This document shows positions 34,278 through 42,043 of a stretch of 42,043 bases of DNA, one piece after another. The first letter of the stretch is position 1, and each line of letters starts with the position of its first letter. Position numbers and translations under genes: made by a program. Source of the stretch: Planctomycetota bacterium (GTDB taxonomy: Bacteria > Planctomycetota > JAJSAM01 > JAJVHW01); contig JAIOPE010000083.1 in assembly GCA_021414065.1 (NCBI GenBank), positions 1-42,043 of the forward strand. Direction: 5' to 3'. The notes under the pieces were generated by a model. That model saw only the letters and a list, made by a program, of their open reading frames with translations. It was not told the origin of the DNA and did no database searches.

Positions 34278-36461
34278 CTACTTGCTGACGTCGATCGACC
34301 ACGCTGTGGAGGTGAGTTCCGTGGCGCTGCCACCACGGTAGACCTTCGCGAACTCACCGGAGATCCGCTGGAACGACACGGACTGCCGAGGCGCCACGCG
34401 CGCCGAGGCGGACGCATTCTGCAACACGAGCGACGTGTCGTAGGGGGTCTGGATCTCCAGAGCCACTGCGCCGACTCGGGCCTCGGAAATGACGCCGGAC
34501 ACGAGTTGCAGGCGGTTGCCGCTGCCGCCCACCTCGACAACCTGGATGACAGCCGGGCCCACAACCTGCACTGACGAACCGTCGGCGAAGTTGAGCGTCG
34601 CGCGCGCTGCGGCGTCGCGGAGCCGCACCACCGAGCCGACCTTCGATGCGCCGGAACCACCCTCCACGCGGACATCGCCGCTGCTGCGGATGTCGAGACC
34701 GGAGCGAACCGCCGGGGCGGCCGGAACCGCTACGCGCGGTGCAGCCGGTGCCACGACGCGGGGAGCCGCCGGAGCGACCGGGGTGGCGGGCGCCTTGACC
34801 ACGGGGGCCACGACGACCGGCGCGGTCGCGCGAGGCGCAGCAGCCGGAGCCGTGTAGGTGTCGCCCACGAGGCTTGCACCCTCATCGTATCCGCGCGACT
34901 TTGCCTTCAGTGCGCTCAGGTAGAACGTGACTCCAGCACTCACGCGGTGATTGACGAAGCTCGCGCGGCCGTTCCGCCGCTCCCAGTCGTACTGACCGTC
35001 AGCGTCCAACCACTCGTTGATCCGATAGCGGAGACCGGCACCCGCACCGAAGCGGGTCGTTGCCGGATAGTCGCCCGTCGTGTCGCCGGAGAACGTGTCG
35101 TCCTGCTGGCGCAGCCGACCCGACGGGTCCGCGTACTCAAAGAAGGTACCGACGCGACCTGTGAGGTTCTGACCGATGTTGTGCGTGAACGTCAGATCCA
35201 TGCGGTCCACGATCTGATAGTTGCCGTGGAACGTGAACTGGTTCGTGCGCAGGTAACGCAGGTCGACGCTTGACTTCCGCGACATCATGTACTGAAGGAT
35301 CGCCGACACCGCAAGGCTGGTGTTCCTGCGGTTCTCGTCGCGCGTCACGATCGCAGACCCGTTCGTGAACTGGCCGCTTTCGTAGAGCGCACTGTCGAAG
35401 CCGACGCTCACCTGGCCGCGAAGGCCACGGTACTCGCCCTCGGAGAGCGGGATCGAGCCTTCCATTCCGACGTCGAAGCCCCAGAGGTTGCCGTCGTTGA
35501 TGCGCTTCGAGTCGCGCTCGTCCTGGCGGTAGCGAGCACGACCGAAGATTCGGGTGGTGTTCTTCAGGAAGGGATAGGAGGCCTTGGCGTAGTAGCCCGC
35601 CTCCGTCCGGTTCATGTCGTCGAGGCCCTGCTCCCGACCGTACGTGTGGCGGGCGGCAGTGCCAAACTCGAAGCGGAACTTCGATCCAAAGATGATGTCG
35701 CGATCGAGTCCGAAGGTCAGGAACGAGCCGCGATTGGTGCGCTTGAACTGACGCGTGATCTCGACGTCGATCGGATCGGAACGCTTCTCATAGCTGACGC
35801 CGCCGCGGATGTAGACACCGCTCGGGAACCGATACGACGCGCCGACCTGAGCGCTGAGCTCCAGACTGTTCGCCTTCGCGTCGTCGCGCAGAAGGGTCGA
35901 TCCAGTGTGCGTGCCGCGATCTTCGTTTCCGTGGTCGTAGCGAACGTCGTACTCGGCGTCCACCGACGCTGCGAGCCGCAGACGTCCGCCGGCCAAGGCC
36001 ATGTCGGCGTTGGCACCGGCTTCATTGGTGTGCGTCCACGCGGCGTCGTTGGCGTTCGGGCTGCCCGTGTCGCCCGTGCGGTGCTCACGGTAGTAGTTCG
36101 AGACGTACTCCACACCCTCGCGGACGTAGGGAAGGATGCGGACGGGTCCGAACTTGAGGTCCCCACGGGGCCAGATCGGCACCGTGCCGAGGCGACGCAC
36201 GCCAATCTCCTGCGTCGACAGGAAGTCACGCGAGAGGCGGTACATCGTCTCGGAAGTACTCGATGTGTCGCTCGACCCGAACGCATCCCAGGTCGGCATC
36301 GTCTTTACGGCCTCGTCGCGCGCAGGCGCCTGCGGCGCGGCGGTGGTGGTCGCAAGCGGGGCGCGAGTGCGTGTGGCATCTTGCGCGAAGGCGGGAGCCG
36401 CGAGAGCGGTTCCGATCGCGACGGCAAGGGCGAGACGTGCGGCGTTATCGCTTCGGATCAT
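34278..36461 (-). CDS. outer-membrane beta-barrel protein fused to a C-terminal FecR-like domain
   Basis: The product is 727 aa from ATG 36461. After a signal peptide (1-26, ending AFA) come about 500 residues of alternating aromatic strands (for example VYIRGGVSYEKRSDP, LTFTHNIGQNLTGRVGTFFE) consistent with an EpsL-like outer-membrane barrel of exopolysaccharide loci. An Ala/Pro/Val linker (about 537-585) leads to a FecR-like domain (586-727) with NFADGSSVQVVGPAVIQVV and VALEIQTPYDTSLVLQNAS. The same domain occurs in the neighbour at 36699-37628, with 44 of 62 core residues identical by my count. Because the domain follows a barrel whose last strand is not at the C-terminus, it probably sits in the periplasm. 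The barrel function is inferred; the fusion is visible. Confidence 0.82.
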   Translation of the reverse strand: MIRSDNAARLALAVAIGTALAAPAFAQDATRTRAPLATTTAAPQAPARDEAVKTMPTWDAFGSSDTSSTSETMYRLSRDFLSTQEIGVRRLGTVPIWPRGDLKFGPVRILPYVREGVEYVSNYYREHRTGDTGSPNANDAAWTHTNEAGANADMALAGGRLRLAASVDAEYDVRYDHGNEDRGTHTGSTLLRDDAKANSLELSAQVGASYRFPSGVYIRGGVSYEKRSDPIDVEITRQFKRTNRGSFLTFGLDRDIIFGSKFRFEFGTAARHTYGREQGLDDMNRTEAGYYAKASYPFLKNTTRIFGRARYRQDERDSKRINDGNLWGFDVGMEGSIPLSEGEYRGLRGQVSVGFDSALYESGQFTNGSAIVTRDENRRNTSLAVSAILQYMMSRKSSVDLRYLRTNQFTFHGNYQIVDRMDLTFTHNIGQNLTGRVGTFFEYADPSGRLRQQDDTFSGDTTGDYPATTRFGAGAGLRYRINEWLDADGQYDWERRNGRASFVNHRVSAGVTFYLSALKAKSRGYDEGASLVGDTYTAPAAAPRATAPVVVAPVVKAPATPVAPAAPRVVAPAAPRVAVPAAPAVRSGLDIRSSGDVRVEGGSGASKVGSVVRLRDAAARATLNFADGSSVQVVGPAVIQVVEVGGSGNRLQLVSGVISEARVGAVALEIQTPYDTSLVLQNASASARVAPRQSVSFQRISGEFAKVYRGGSATELTSTAWSIDVSK

Positions 36462-36698
36462 CGAACAGGTCCCCTATGGGCTCGTGCCCCCCGCGACCGA
36501 TCCGGATCCCACGGGGGGCCCTCGGCCGCGAAAGACAACAGGACAACCAGCATCAACGCCCTGCGCAGGGCTGAACTACAGCGCCGCGACCCGAGAAGTC
36601 CCGCAACGGAGACAGCCTCAGGATCAAGGGCGCTTACGACAAGACACCTTCGAGCAAGATCATCGGCACGACAAAGCTCCTACCCGAGTCTCTCCTAA
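36462..36698 (-). promoter_or_regulatory. leader region of the barrel gene with hairpin potential
   Basis: These 237 bp between the FecR gene stop and the barrel ATG contain an 8-bp stem GCCCCCCG/CGGGGGGC (36486-36493 with 36512-36519) whose loop includes the palindrome GATCCGGATC, and a separate 14-bp palindrome GCCCTGCGCAGGGC at 36558-36571. The first hairpin ends 25 bp before the ATG. No T tract follows either, so they look more like leader structures than terminators. No gene is seen here. Confidence 0.4.
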
Positions 36699-37628
36699 CT
36701 ACCGTCGGCTTGAGCGCGAAATACTGGCGTCGGCGGCGCTCTCAACCGACTCCTCGTAAGGGAGCTCCTCGCTGAGCGGGTGGTACATGTGCGAGATCCC
36801 GTCGAACGACGTGACGTTCCCGTACTGGTCGAACACCACGCACTCACCGGGAGCAAGAAACAGAACGGTGTCGGTGCCGACGTACACCACTCCGAAGTCA
36901 TCCTTCCCTTGGTAGCAAAGGCGAACCGCCGCGCCGGGCGCGTTGAGCTCAGTGAGCTTGAACTGCGACGCCGGCTCGACGACGATCACGCGCTCGCCGA
37001 GCAGGATGCCGGCGCGATCGTTCGGCATCGCCACCAGCGAGCGTGGGCGCCCCGCGGCCGGCGAAGGCTGAGCGGGAGAAGTGGCAGTCGGCTGACGAAG
37101 ATTCAGCGACCATGGGGAAGTCTTCAGGTCGTACGCAACACCGCCGCCGTGCACGCGAGCGTAGTCACCGTCGCGGCGCTGGAACGTGACGCGGTCCCGA
37201 CCGACGACCCGCGCAAAACCAGTGGCGTTCTGCAACACAAGGGATGCGTCGTAGGGCGTCTGGATTTCGAGAGCCACACCGCGGACCCGCGCCTCGGAGA
37301 CGACACCCTCCACGAGCTGGATGCGATGCCCCGTGGCAGAAACGTCCACGATCTGGACAACAGCAGGCCCGACGATCTGCACCGTCGAACCGTCGGAGAA
37401 CTCAAGGGTCGCGCGCGCGCGGTCATCCGCGAGCCGGATGACCTGACCGATGGAACTCCCCGCCTTCGCAGGCTGGACGCGAACGGAACCGGTCGTACGC
37501 ACGTCAACGTGCGCGGGATCGGTTGCTGCGTTGGTCGCAGAGACAGACAGACCAATGGCCAACGCGCCGACGAGCGTCCTAAGTACCCGCGCAGCGTTTC
37601 TCGCACCCACCTGCTTCATCGTATTCAT
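36699..37628 (-). CDS. secreted FecR-domain protein
   Basis: The product is 309 aa from ATG 37628 with GGAG about 5 bp upstream; the open frame to 37670 is not needed. A signal peptide (about 12-34, ending TNA) is followed by a FecR-like domain (about 40-185) nearly matching that of the barrel protein. Then come a Pro/Thr linker (TATSPAQPSPAAGRPRS) and a unique C-terminal region of about 100 residues (GILLGERVIVVEPASQ, LFLAPGECVVFDQYGNV) with two cysteines. There is no cytoplasmic anti-sigma domain and no sigma-factor gene next to it, so it is not a classic FecR regulator; a periplasmic structural or sensing role is more likely. Its position before the barrel gene suggests the two proteins interact. 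Confidence 0.8.
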   Translation of the reverse strand: MNTMKQVGARNAARVLRTLVGALAIGLSVSATNAATDPAHVDVRTTGSVRVQPAKAGSSIGQVIRLADDRARATLEFSDGSTVQIVGPAVVQIVDVSATGHRIQLVEGVVSEARVRGVALEIQTPYDASLVLQNATGFARVVGRDRVTFQRRDGDYARVHGGGVAYDLKTSPWSLNLRQPTATSPAQPSPAAGRPRSLVAMPNDRAGILLGERVIVVEPASQFKLTELNAPGAAVRLCYQGKDDFGVVYVGTDTVLFLAPGECVVFDQYGNVTSFDGISHMYHPLSEELPYEESVESAADASISRSSRR

Positions 37629-38111
37629 GTGCTCTCCGCCTCGTCGCTCGCACCCGAAATCCAGCGCCATACCTCAGCCGGCTACCCATCGCGAACGCCT
37701 CGAACCGCGTGGCATTTACCGCCAGCGGTTCACGAACGACGTGCAGCCGAGTTCGCCCGCGTCGGCGCCGGACTCGCTAGCTTCCGCTCGTGGGTCGGAA
37801 TGTCGTCGATCAGACTGAGAACGCGCCCACCGGCGTTTTGCTTCCCGGTGCGGCCCTCAGTATGGCTGCCCGCGCGCAATCTCCTGAAGTTTTGGTAACC
37901 GTCGCGCGCCACGTACCGCGAGCTTCGACTGCGAGCTCGCAGGCGCCATCTGTCTTCATCGGCCGCCAGCGTCTAAATCCTCAACTCCGGTCGTCAATCT
38001 GGACAACTCGCACCCGGCGGTCAGCGGCGGCCGTGTGTCTTCGGGACCGCGGACGGACCGCTGCGAGACGCCGGAGACTGCCGCGCGGATCGCGCGCCGG
38101 CGGGAGCCGAC
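37629..38111. other. 483-bp region without a convincing gene
   Basis: Open frames on both strands here are Arg/Ser/Pro-rich without start signals or family resemblance. The segment around 37840-37910 is less GC-rich than its surroundings (GTTTTGCTTCC, GAAGTTTTGGTAACC), which suits a promoter for the FecR gene, but I cannot define -35/-10 boxes. No terminator with a U tract is visible behind accC. Confidence 0.45.
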
Positions 38112-39464
38112 TCACGACTCCGTGCCCGCGAGGAGGTCCTCGACGAATCCCGTGTCGTAGTGCCCAGACGCGAACCCGGCGTGGCGGATGACCCGCCGGA
38201 AGAAGGGAAGCGTCGTCTTGATCCCGGAGATGGTGAACTCGTCCAGGCATCGGTCTAGCGCGAGGAGGGCCTGGCGGCGATCCGGCTTGTGGACGATGAG
38301 CTTGGCGATTAGGGAGTCGTAGTTCGGAGGAACGACGTAGCCTTGGTGTGCGTGCGAGTCCACGCGCACGCCGGGCCCGCCGGCGGGCGACCACTCGGTG
38401 ATGCGGCCCGGACACGCCCGGAAACCCTGCTCGGGGTCCTCGGCGTTCACGCGGACCTCGATCGCGGCGCCGCGGAACACGACATCGTCCTGGTCGTACC
38501 CGAGTTTCTCTCCCGCCGCGAGACGGATCTGCTCCTTCACGAGGTCGATGCCGGTCACCAGTTCCGTCACCGGGTGCTCAACCTGGATGCGAGCGTTGAC
38601 CTCGATGAAGTAGAACGAATTGTCGCGGTCCACCAGGAACTCGACGGTCCCGGCGTTCGTGTACCCCGCGGTCTTCATGAGACGCACCGCCGACTGCAGC
38701 ATCCGCTTGCGCACGGGCTTCGGCAGCGCGGGCGACGGGCTTTCCTCGACCATCTTCTGGTGACGTCTCTGGACGGAGCAGTCGCGCTCGAACAGGTGCA
38801 CCACGTTGCCGTGGGTGTCGGCCAGGATCTGGACCTCAACGTGGCGTGGACGGTCGAGGTACCGCTCGAGATAGACCGAGCTGTCGCCGAATGCGACCTG
38901 CGCCTCGGCTTGGGCAGACTGGATTGCGGATCGCAGGCTCATGTCGTTGTGGGCGACGCGCATCCCGCGACCGCCGCCGCCGGCCGATGCCTTGACGAGC
39001 ACCGGGTAGCCGATCTCGCGGGCGGTCTTGATCGCTTCGTCTTCACCGGTGATCTTGCCCTTGCTCCCGGGGACGACGGCGACGCCGGCCTTCTCGGCAG
39101 CGCGCCGCGCGGCCGACTTGTCCCCCATCGTGCGGATCGCCTCGGACGTCGGCCCGATGAAGGCGATCTTCGACGCCCTGCAGATCTCGGCAAAGTGAGC
39201 GTTCTCGGAGAGGAACCCGTAGCCCGGGTGGATCGCGTCCACGTCTGCAATCTCGGCCGCGGCGAGGATCGCCGGGATCGAAAGGTACGACTTCGAACTC
39301 GGCGCGGGGCCGATGCAAATCGACTCGTCCGCGTACCGCAGCCAGCTGCCCTTCGCGTCGGCCGTGCTGTACACGGCGACGGTCTGGATGCCCATTTCGC
39401 GGCACGCGCGGATCACACGGAGCGCGATCTCTCCGCGGTTCGCAACGAGGATGCGAGAGAACAT
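38112..39464 (-). CDS. accC: biotin carboxylase subunit of acetyl-CoA carboxylase
   Basis: The product is 450 aa, the usual AccC length. [20 protein letters not shown] opens the N-terminal domain, [18 protein letters not shown] follows, the ATP-grasp glycine loop is [13 protein letters not shown], and the catalytic region has [15 protein letters not shown], with the E-x-N-x-R-x-Q-V-E-H-x-V-T-E motif fully conserved. It carboxylates biotin on AccB with ATP and bicarbonate, feeding fatty-acid synthesis. It starts 8 bp after the accB stop. Confidence 0.97.
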   Translation of the reverse strand: MFSRILVANRGEIALRVIRACREMGIQTVAVYSTADAKGSWLRYADESICIGPAPSSKSYLSIPAILAAAEIADVDAIHPGYGFLSENAHFAEICRASKIAFIGPTSEAIRTMGDKSAARRAAEKAGVAVVPGSKGKITGEDEAIKTAREIGYPVLVKASAGGGGRGMRVAHNDMSLRSAIQSAQAEAQVAFGDSSVYLERYLDRPRHVEVQILADTHGNVVHLFERDCSVQRRHQKMVEESPSPALPKPVRKRMLQSAVRLMKTAGYTNAGTVEFLVDRDNSFYFIEVNARIQVEHPVTELVTGIDLVKEQIRLAAGEKLGYDQDDVVFRGAAIEVRVNAEDPEQGFRACPGRITEWSPAGGPGVRVDSHAHQGYVVPPNYDSLIAKLIVHKPDRRQALLALDRCLDEFTISGIKTTLPFFRRVIRHAGFASGHYDTGFVEDLLAGTES

Positions 39465-39472
39465 CGTGCCGC

Positions 39473-39991
39473 TCAGCCCGGCCCGCCGGCCGGACGCACG
39501 AGGAAGAGAGGCTGACCGAACTCCACCGGTTCACCGTTCTGGACGAGGATCTCCAGGATCTCGCCGTCCACTTCGGCCTTGATCTCGTTCATCACCTTCA
39601 TCGCCTCGACGATGCAGACGACCGAGTTCTTGTTGATCCGGTCACCGACCTCGACGAACGAGGCAGCGTCCGGCCCGGGAGACCGGTAGAACGTGCCGAC
39701 CATCGGGGACGCGATCTCGGTTCCCCGCGGAGCGACCGCCGGCGCACCTGCAGCCGGCGCCGTCGCCGCGGCGCCGGACGGTGCGGACGTCGCCATGAAC
39801 TGCGGCGCCTGCGCGTAGACGACGGGTCCTGTCGCCGCGCCACGGGGGGCCCCGCGCACCACGTGGACGCGCTTGCCCTCCTCCTCGATCTCCACTTCGA
39901 AGAGGTCCTTCTGCTCCATCAGCTCCGCGAGCCGCCGAAGCTCGGCCAGGTCGAGCTTGTTCCCGCGTCGGCCGGTGCGCCCGGACTTCAC
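39473..39991 (-). CDS. accB: biotin carboxyl carrier protein
   Basis: The product is 172 aa from GTG 39991, which overlaps the asd stop (GTGA); the frame continues to 40039 only inside asd. A charged N-terminal helical part ([17 protein letters not shown], then [14 protein letters not shown]) and an Ala/Pro linker (about 65-88) lead to the biotinyl domain. [14 protein letters not shown] carries the biotin-accepting Lys132, with Val in place of the common second Met. It shuttles the carboxyl group from AccC to the carboxyltransferase, whose genes are not in the window. Confidence 0.95.
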   Translation of the reverse strand: MKSGRTGRRGNKLDLAELRRLAELMEQKDLFEVEIEEEGKRVHVVRGAPRGAATGPVVYAQAPQFMATSAPSGAAATAPAAGAPAVAPRGTEIASPMVGTFYRSPGPDAASFVEVGDRINKNSVVCIVEAMKVMNEIKAEVDGEILEILVQNGEPVEFGQPLFLVRPAGGPG

Positions 39992-41031
39992 AGGAGACCT
40001 CTCTCGATCAGGAGTTCCGCCGTCTGCACTGCGTTCCATGCCGCACCCTTGAGGAGTTGGTCGCCAACGGACCAGAGAAGGAGTCCGCCCTCGCGACTCG
40101 GATCTTCGCGTATCCGGCCGACGAGGACCTCGAGCCTGCCCGAGGCATCGAGGGGCGTAGGGTAGTCCGCGGAACCATGCGCGTCCACGACCACGACCCC
40201 TGGGGCCGCGGAGAGGACTTCCCGGGCGCGGGCGGCCGAGACCGGCCGCTCGAACTCGAGCGCCATCGAGACCGAGTGCGCGCGACGCACCGGGACGCGC
40301 ACGCAGGTCGCCGCGCAGCGGACGCCGTCATCGCCCAGGATCTTGCGCGTCTCGCGATCGAGCTTGCGCTCCTCCTTCGTGGAGCCGTCGTCGAGGAACA
40401 CGTCCACTTGCGGGATGACGTTCCCGTGCAAGATGCGCGGGAACACCGTCCGCTCCAGCGGGCGCTCCGCGGCCGCTGCGCGGACCTGCGCGTCGTACTC
40501 GGCGAGCGCAGTGGCGCCGGCGCCCGAGGCCGCCTGATAGGACGAAACCACTGCCCGTCGGATGCGCGCCTCGCGATGGAGCGGACCCGCGGCCATCAGG
40601 AACACGATCGTCGTGCAGTTCGGCACGGCGAGGACGCCCTTGTGTGCGAGCGCCGCTTCCGGATTGATCTCGGGCACCACGAGCGGCACGTCTGCGTCCA
40701 TGCGGAACGCGCTGCTGTTGTCGATGACGACCGCCCCGCCGCGGCGCGCGCTGTCGGCGAACCGGACGCTGCGCTCGCTGCCGCACGAGAACAACGCAAG
40801 GTCATGCCCGCGCAGGTTGGCATCCGTGAGTTCCTCGACCGGCAGGTCCTCGCCGCGGAAGCGGAGCGTCTTGCCCGCCGATCGTGCGGATGCCAACAGC
40901 TTCAGCGACGCCACGGGCCAGTTCCTGTCGTCGAGCAGACGCAGGAACTCGGCGCCGACGGCGCCCGTCGCGCCGGCAATCGCGACCCGGAGCGGGCGGT
41001 GGGAGACAGTCGGAGACGATAGGGCGATCAT
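39988..41031 (-). CDS. asd: aspartate-semialdehyde dehydrogenase
   Basis: The product is 347 aa from ATG 41031, preceded by GAGGTG 5 bp upstream; the longer frame to 41205 reads through the GTCGGCGC repeat and is rejected. [20 protein letters not shown] binds [14 protein letters not shown] and VPEINPEAA follow, and VPNCTTIV holds the catalytic Cys139. [14 protein letters not shown] and [11 protein letters not shown] (active-site histidine) complete the family pattern. It makes aspartate semialdehyde for lysine/diaminopimelate, threonine and methionine. It overlaps accB by 4 bp, an uncommon pairing. Confidence 0.95.
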   Translation of the reverse strand: MIALSSPTVSHRPLRVAIAGATGAVGAEFLRLLDDRNWPVASLKLLASARSAGKTLRFRGEDLPVEELTDANLRGHDLALFSCGSERSVRFADSARRGGAVVIDNSSAFRMDADVPLVVPEINPEAALAHKGVLAVPNCTTIVFLMAAGPLHREARIRRAVVSSYQAASGAGATALAEYDAQVRAAAAERPLERTVFPRILHGNVIPQVDVFLDDGSTKEERKLDRETRKILGDDGVRCAATCVRVPVRRAHSVSMALEFERPVSAARAREVLSAAPGVVVVDAHGSADYPTPLDASGRLEVLVGRIREDPSREGGLLLWSVGDQLLKGAAWNAVQTAELLIERGLL

Positions 41032-41063
41032 CGTTTCACCTCGGGAGTCGGTTCGGCAGCCGC

Positions 41064-41095
41064 TCGGCGCGTCGGCGCGTCGGCGCGTCGGCGCG
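41064..41095. repeat. four tandem copies of an 8-bp unit
   Basis: The octamer TCGGCGCG is repeated four times head to tail between the mog/moaB stop and the asd start, about 33 bp upstream of the asd ATG. Copy-number changes here would alter spacing in the asd leader but no protein. Confidence 0.85.
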
Positions 41096-41114
41096 TGCGC
41101 ACGCGGTTGGCGGC

Positions 41115-41606
41115 TCACTTCCGCGTCGTGTTGGCGCAGTCGGCTTCTCCGCCGCGCAGGAGCTCTAGGGCGTGTCGGAGGGGCTCCGCCACCCATCCGA
41201 GACACTCGACAGCGCCCTTCGGGCTGCCGGGCAGGTTGAGCACGAAACAGCGTCCCACGGTGCCCGCGGTGGCGCGCGTCAGGATCGCGCGTGCGAACGT
41301 CTGGACGCCGCGGCGTCGCATCTCCTCGCCGAACCCGGGGGCCTCGCGCTCCACGACGTCGCGCGTCGCCTCGGGTGTGACATCGCGCGGCGCGAGCCCC
41401 GTCCCGCCGGTCGTCACCACGAGGTCGTGCGAGGCAGCAAGTCGGCGAATTGCGTCAGCAATCTGGGAGCGTTCGTCAGGCACCACCGCGGTGTGAGACA
41501 CCTCGTATCCCAGCGCGCGCAGCGCCTCCGCAACTGCCGGCCCCCCGCCGTCGGGACGCTCGCCGCGAGAGGAGCGATCGGAGACCGTGACGACGGCCGC
41601 CTTCAC
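41115..41606 (-). CDS. MogA/MoaB-family molybdopterin adenylyltransferase
   Basis: The product is 163 aa from ATG 41606 (ATGA overlap with moaC). MKAAVVTVSDRSSRGERPDGGGP is typical (first 20 residues: MKAAVVTVSDRSSRGERPDG), VVTTGGTGLAPRDVTPEAT is the MPT-binding loop, and VLNLPGSPKGAVECLG the second site. The family adenylates molybdopterin before metal insertion. MogA and MoaB cannot be separated safely by eye, so no symbol is given. The coupling with moaC supports a role in molybdenum-cofactor synthesis. Confidence 0.92.
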   Translation of the reverse strand: MKAAVVTVSDRSSRGERPDGGGPAVAEALRALGYEVSHTAVVPDERSQIADAIRRLAASHDLVVTTGGTGLAPRDVTPEATRDVVEREAPGFGEEMRRRGVQTFARAILTRATAGTVGRCFVLNLPGSPKGAVECLGWVAEPLRHALELLRGGEADCANTTRK

Positions 41607-42043
41607 GAGGAAGTCCCGCGCTTCCAGACGCCGCTGCGGCCGCCCGACTTCGCGAGCAGCCGGAGCCCCGTGATCTCGATGCCTCGCTCGGCTGCCTTCA
41701 GCATGTCGTAGATCGTGAGGGCGGCCGCCGCGGCCGAGGTCAGCGCTTCCATCTCGACTCCGGTACGGTCCGCCGCGCGCGCGGTGGATGTGATGCGAAC
41801 GCCTGCATCTTCGATGACCAGATCGACGACGACGCCCGTCAGCGACACCGGGTGACAGAGCGGGATCAGATCGCTCGCGCGTTTCGCGGCGGCGATCCCG
41901 GCCACGCGCGCCACTGCGAGCACGTCGCCCTTGGCCACCTTTCCTGCCTGCACGAGGGCGAGCGTCGCCGGTGAGCAGAGGACCATCGCCTCCGCGACGG
42001 CCTCCCGCACGGTGCGATCCTTGTCGGATACGTCCACCATCCG
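41603..42043 (-). CDS. moaC: cyclic pyranopterin monophosphate synthase, N-terminus cut by window end
   Basis: The visible 146 residues include RMVDVSDKDRTVREAVAEA, KRASDLIPLCHPV (catalytic lysine/histidine region) and DRTGVEMEALTSAAAAALTIYDMLKA, all MoaC hallmarks. The frame is open to the window edge and MoaC proteins normally have some 10-15 residues before the MVDVS motif, so the real start lies outside. It converts the rearranged GTP intermediate from MoaA to cPMP, the first stable molybdopterin precursor. Confidence 0.95.
   Translation of the reverse strand, partial: RMVDVSDKDRTVREAVAEAMVLCSPATLALVQAGKVAKGDVLAVARVAGIAAAKRASDLIPLCHPVSLTGVVVDLVIEDAGVRITSTARAADRTGVEMEALTSAAAAALTIYDMLKAAERGIEITGLRLLAKSGGRSGVWKRGTSS

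Noticed and set aside
36699..37628. FecR-domain protein as a classic anti-sigma regulator
   Set aside because: It has an N-terminal signal peptide, no cytoplasmic anti-sigma segment, and no adjacent sigma-factor gene.
37790..38191. 133-residue plus-strand frame in the gene-free region
   Set aside because: Arg/Ser/Pro-rich, GTG start without Shine-Dalgarno, and it overlaps the accC end; not credible.

Overview
The window is about 42 kb of high-GC bacterial chromosome with a strong preference for G/C at third codon positions. It is almost entirely a surface-polysaccharide locus, followed at the right end by a housekeeping cluster (biotin carboxylase/BCCP, aspartate-semialdehyde dehydrogenase, two molybdopterin genes). 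A Wza-type exporter, an outer-membrane beta-barrel and a Wzc-type kinase indicate a Gram-negative (diderm) cell. A PEP-CTERM protein, a DUF2304/GT2/DUF2723 run, two NodU-type carbamoyltransferases and a very large zinc-ribbon TPR protein would fit a Planctomycetota-like lineage, but nothing here (no rRNA, no tRNA) proves the phylum. All genes except two are on the minus strand.

Layout, read in transcription order from the right. (i) 42043-38112: moaC (cut by the window end), moaB/mog, asd, accB, accC. (ii) 37629-38111: 483 bp without a gene. (iii) 37628-34278: a FecR-domain protein and an outer-membrane barrel carrying a closely related FecR domain, closed by a terminator. (iv) 34155-28826: Wza-like exporter, Wzc-like BY-kinase with a tyrosine-rich tail, small TPR-like membrane protein, O-antigen ligase/polymerase. 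(v) 28784-26524: UDP-xylose synthase-like and UDP-HexNAc 6-dehydrogenase genes, closed by a strong terminator. (vi) 26431-18445: UDP-glucuronate 4-epimerase-like, WecB, C4-epimerase, RmlA, RmlD, RmlB, a truncated WecB-like protein without the expected catalytic acids, and a carbamoyltransferase. (vii) 13521-18296, plus strand: zinc-ribbon/TM/TPR protein of 1331 aa and a PEP-CTERM protein. (viii) 13393-1: second carbamoyltransferase, GT4, GT2, second Wzy/WaaL-like protein, two GT39-like membrane transferases, a DUF2723 protein, GT2, DUF2304, GT2, and two GT4 enzymes, the last cut by the window start.

Together the genes could supply dTDP-sugars (rhamnose-like, although rmlC is absent), UDP-ManNAc(A)/GalNAc(A), UDP-xylose and UDP-galacturonate; assemble and carbamoylate a heteropolysaccharide or glycolipid; polymerise it; and export it through a Wza/Wzc/outer-membrane route. 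No initiating phosphoglycosyltransferase, Wzx flippase, UDP-glucose dehydrogenase or exosortase is visible in the window. Most genes overlap by exactly 4 bp (ATGA or GTGA), so translation is probably coupled.

Observations that deserve a second look: a probable 1-nt frame disruption that fuses the DUF2723 and GT2 reading frames near 4165; the catalytically dead-looking WecB-like gene; FecR domains shared by two neighbouring envelope proteins; the zinc-ribbon TPR/PEP-CTERM island between two carbamoyltransferases; and a TAC-repeat-encoded tyrosine tail on the kinase.
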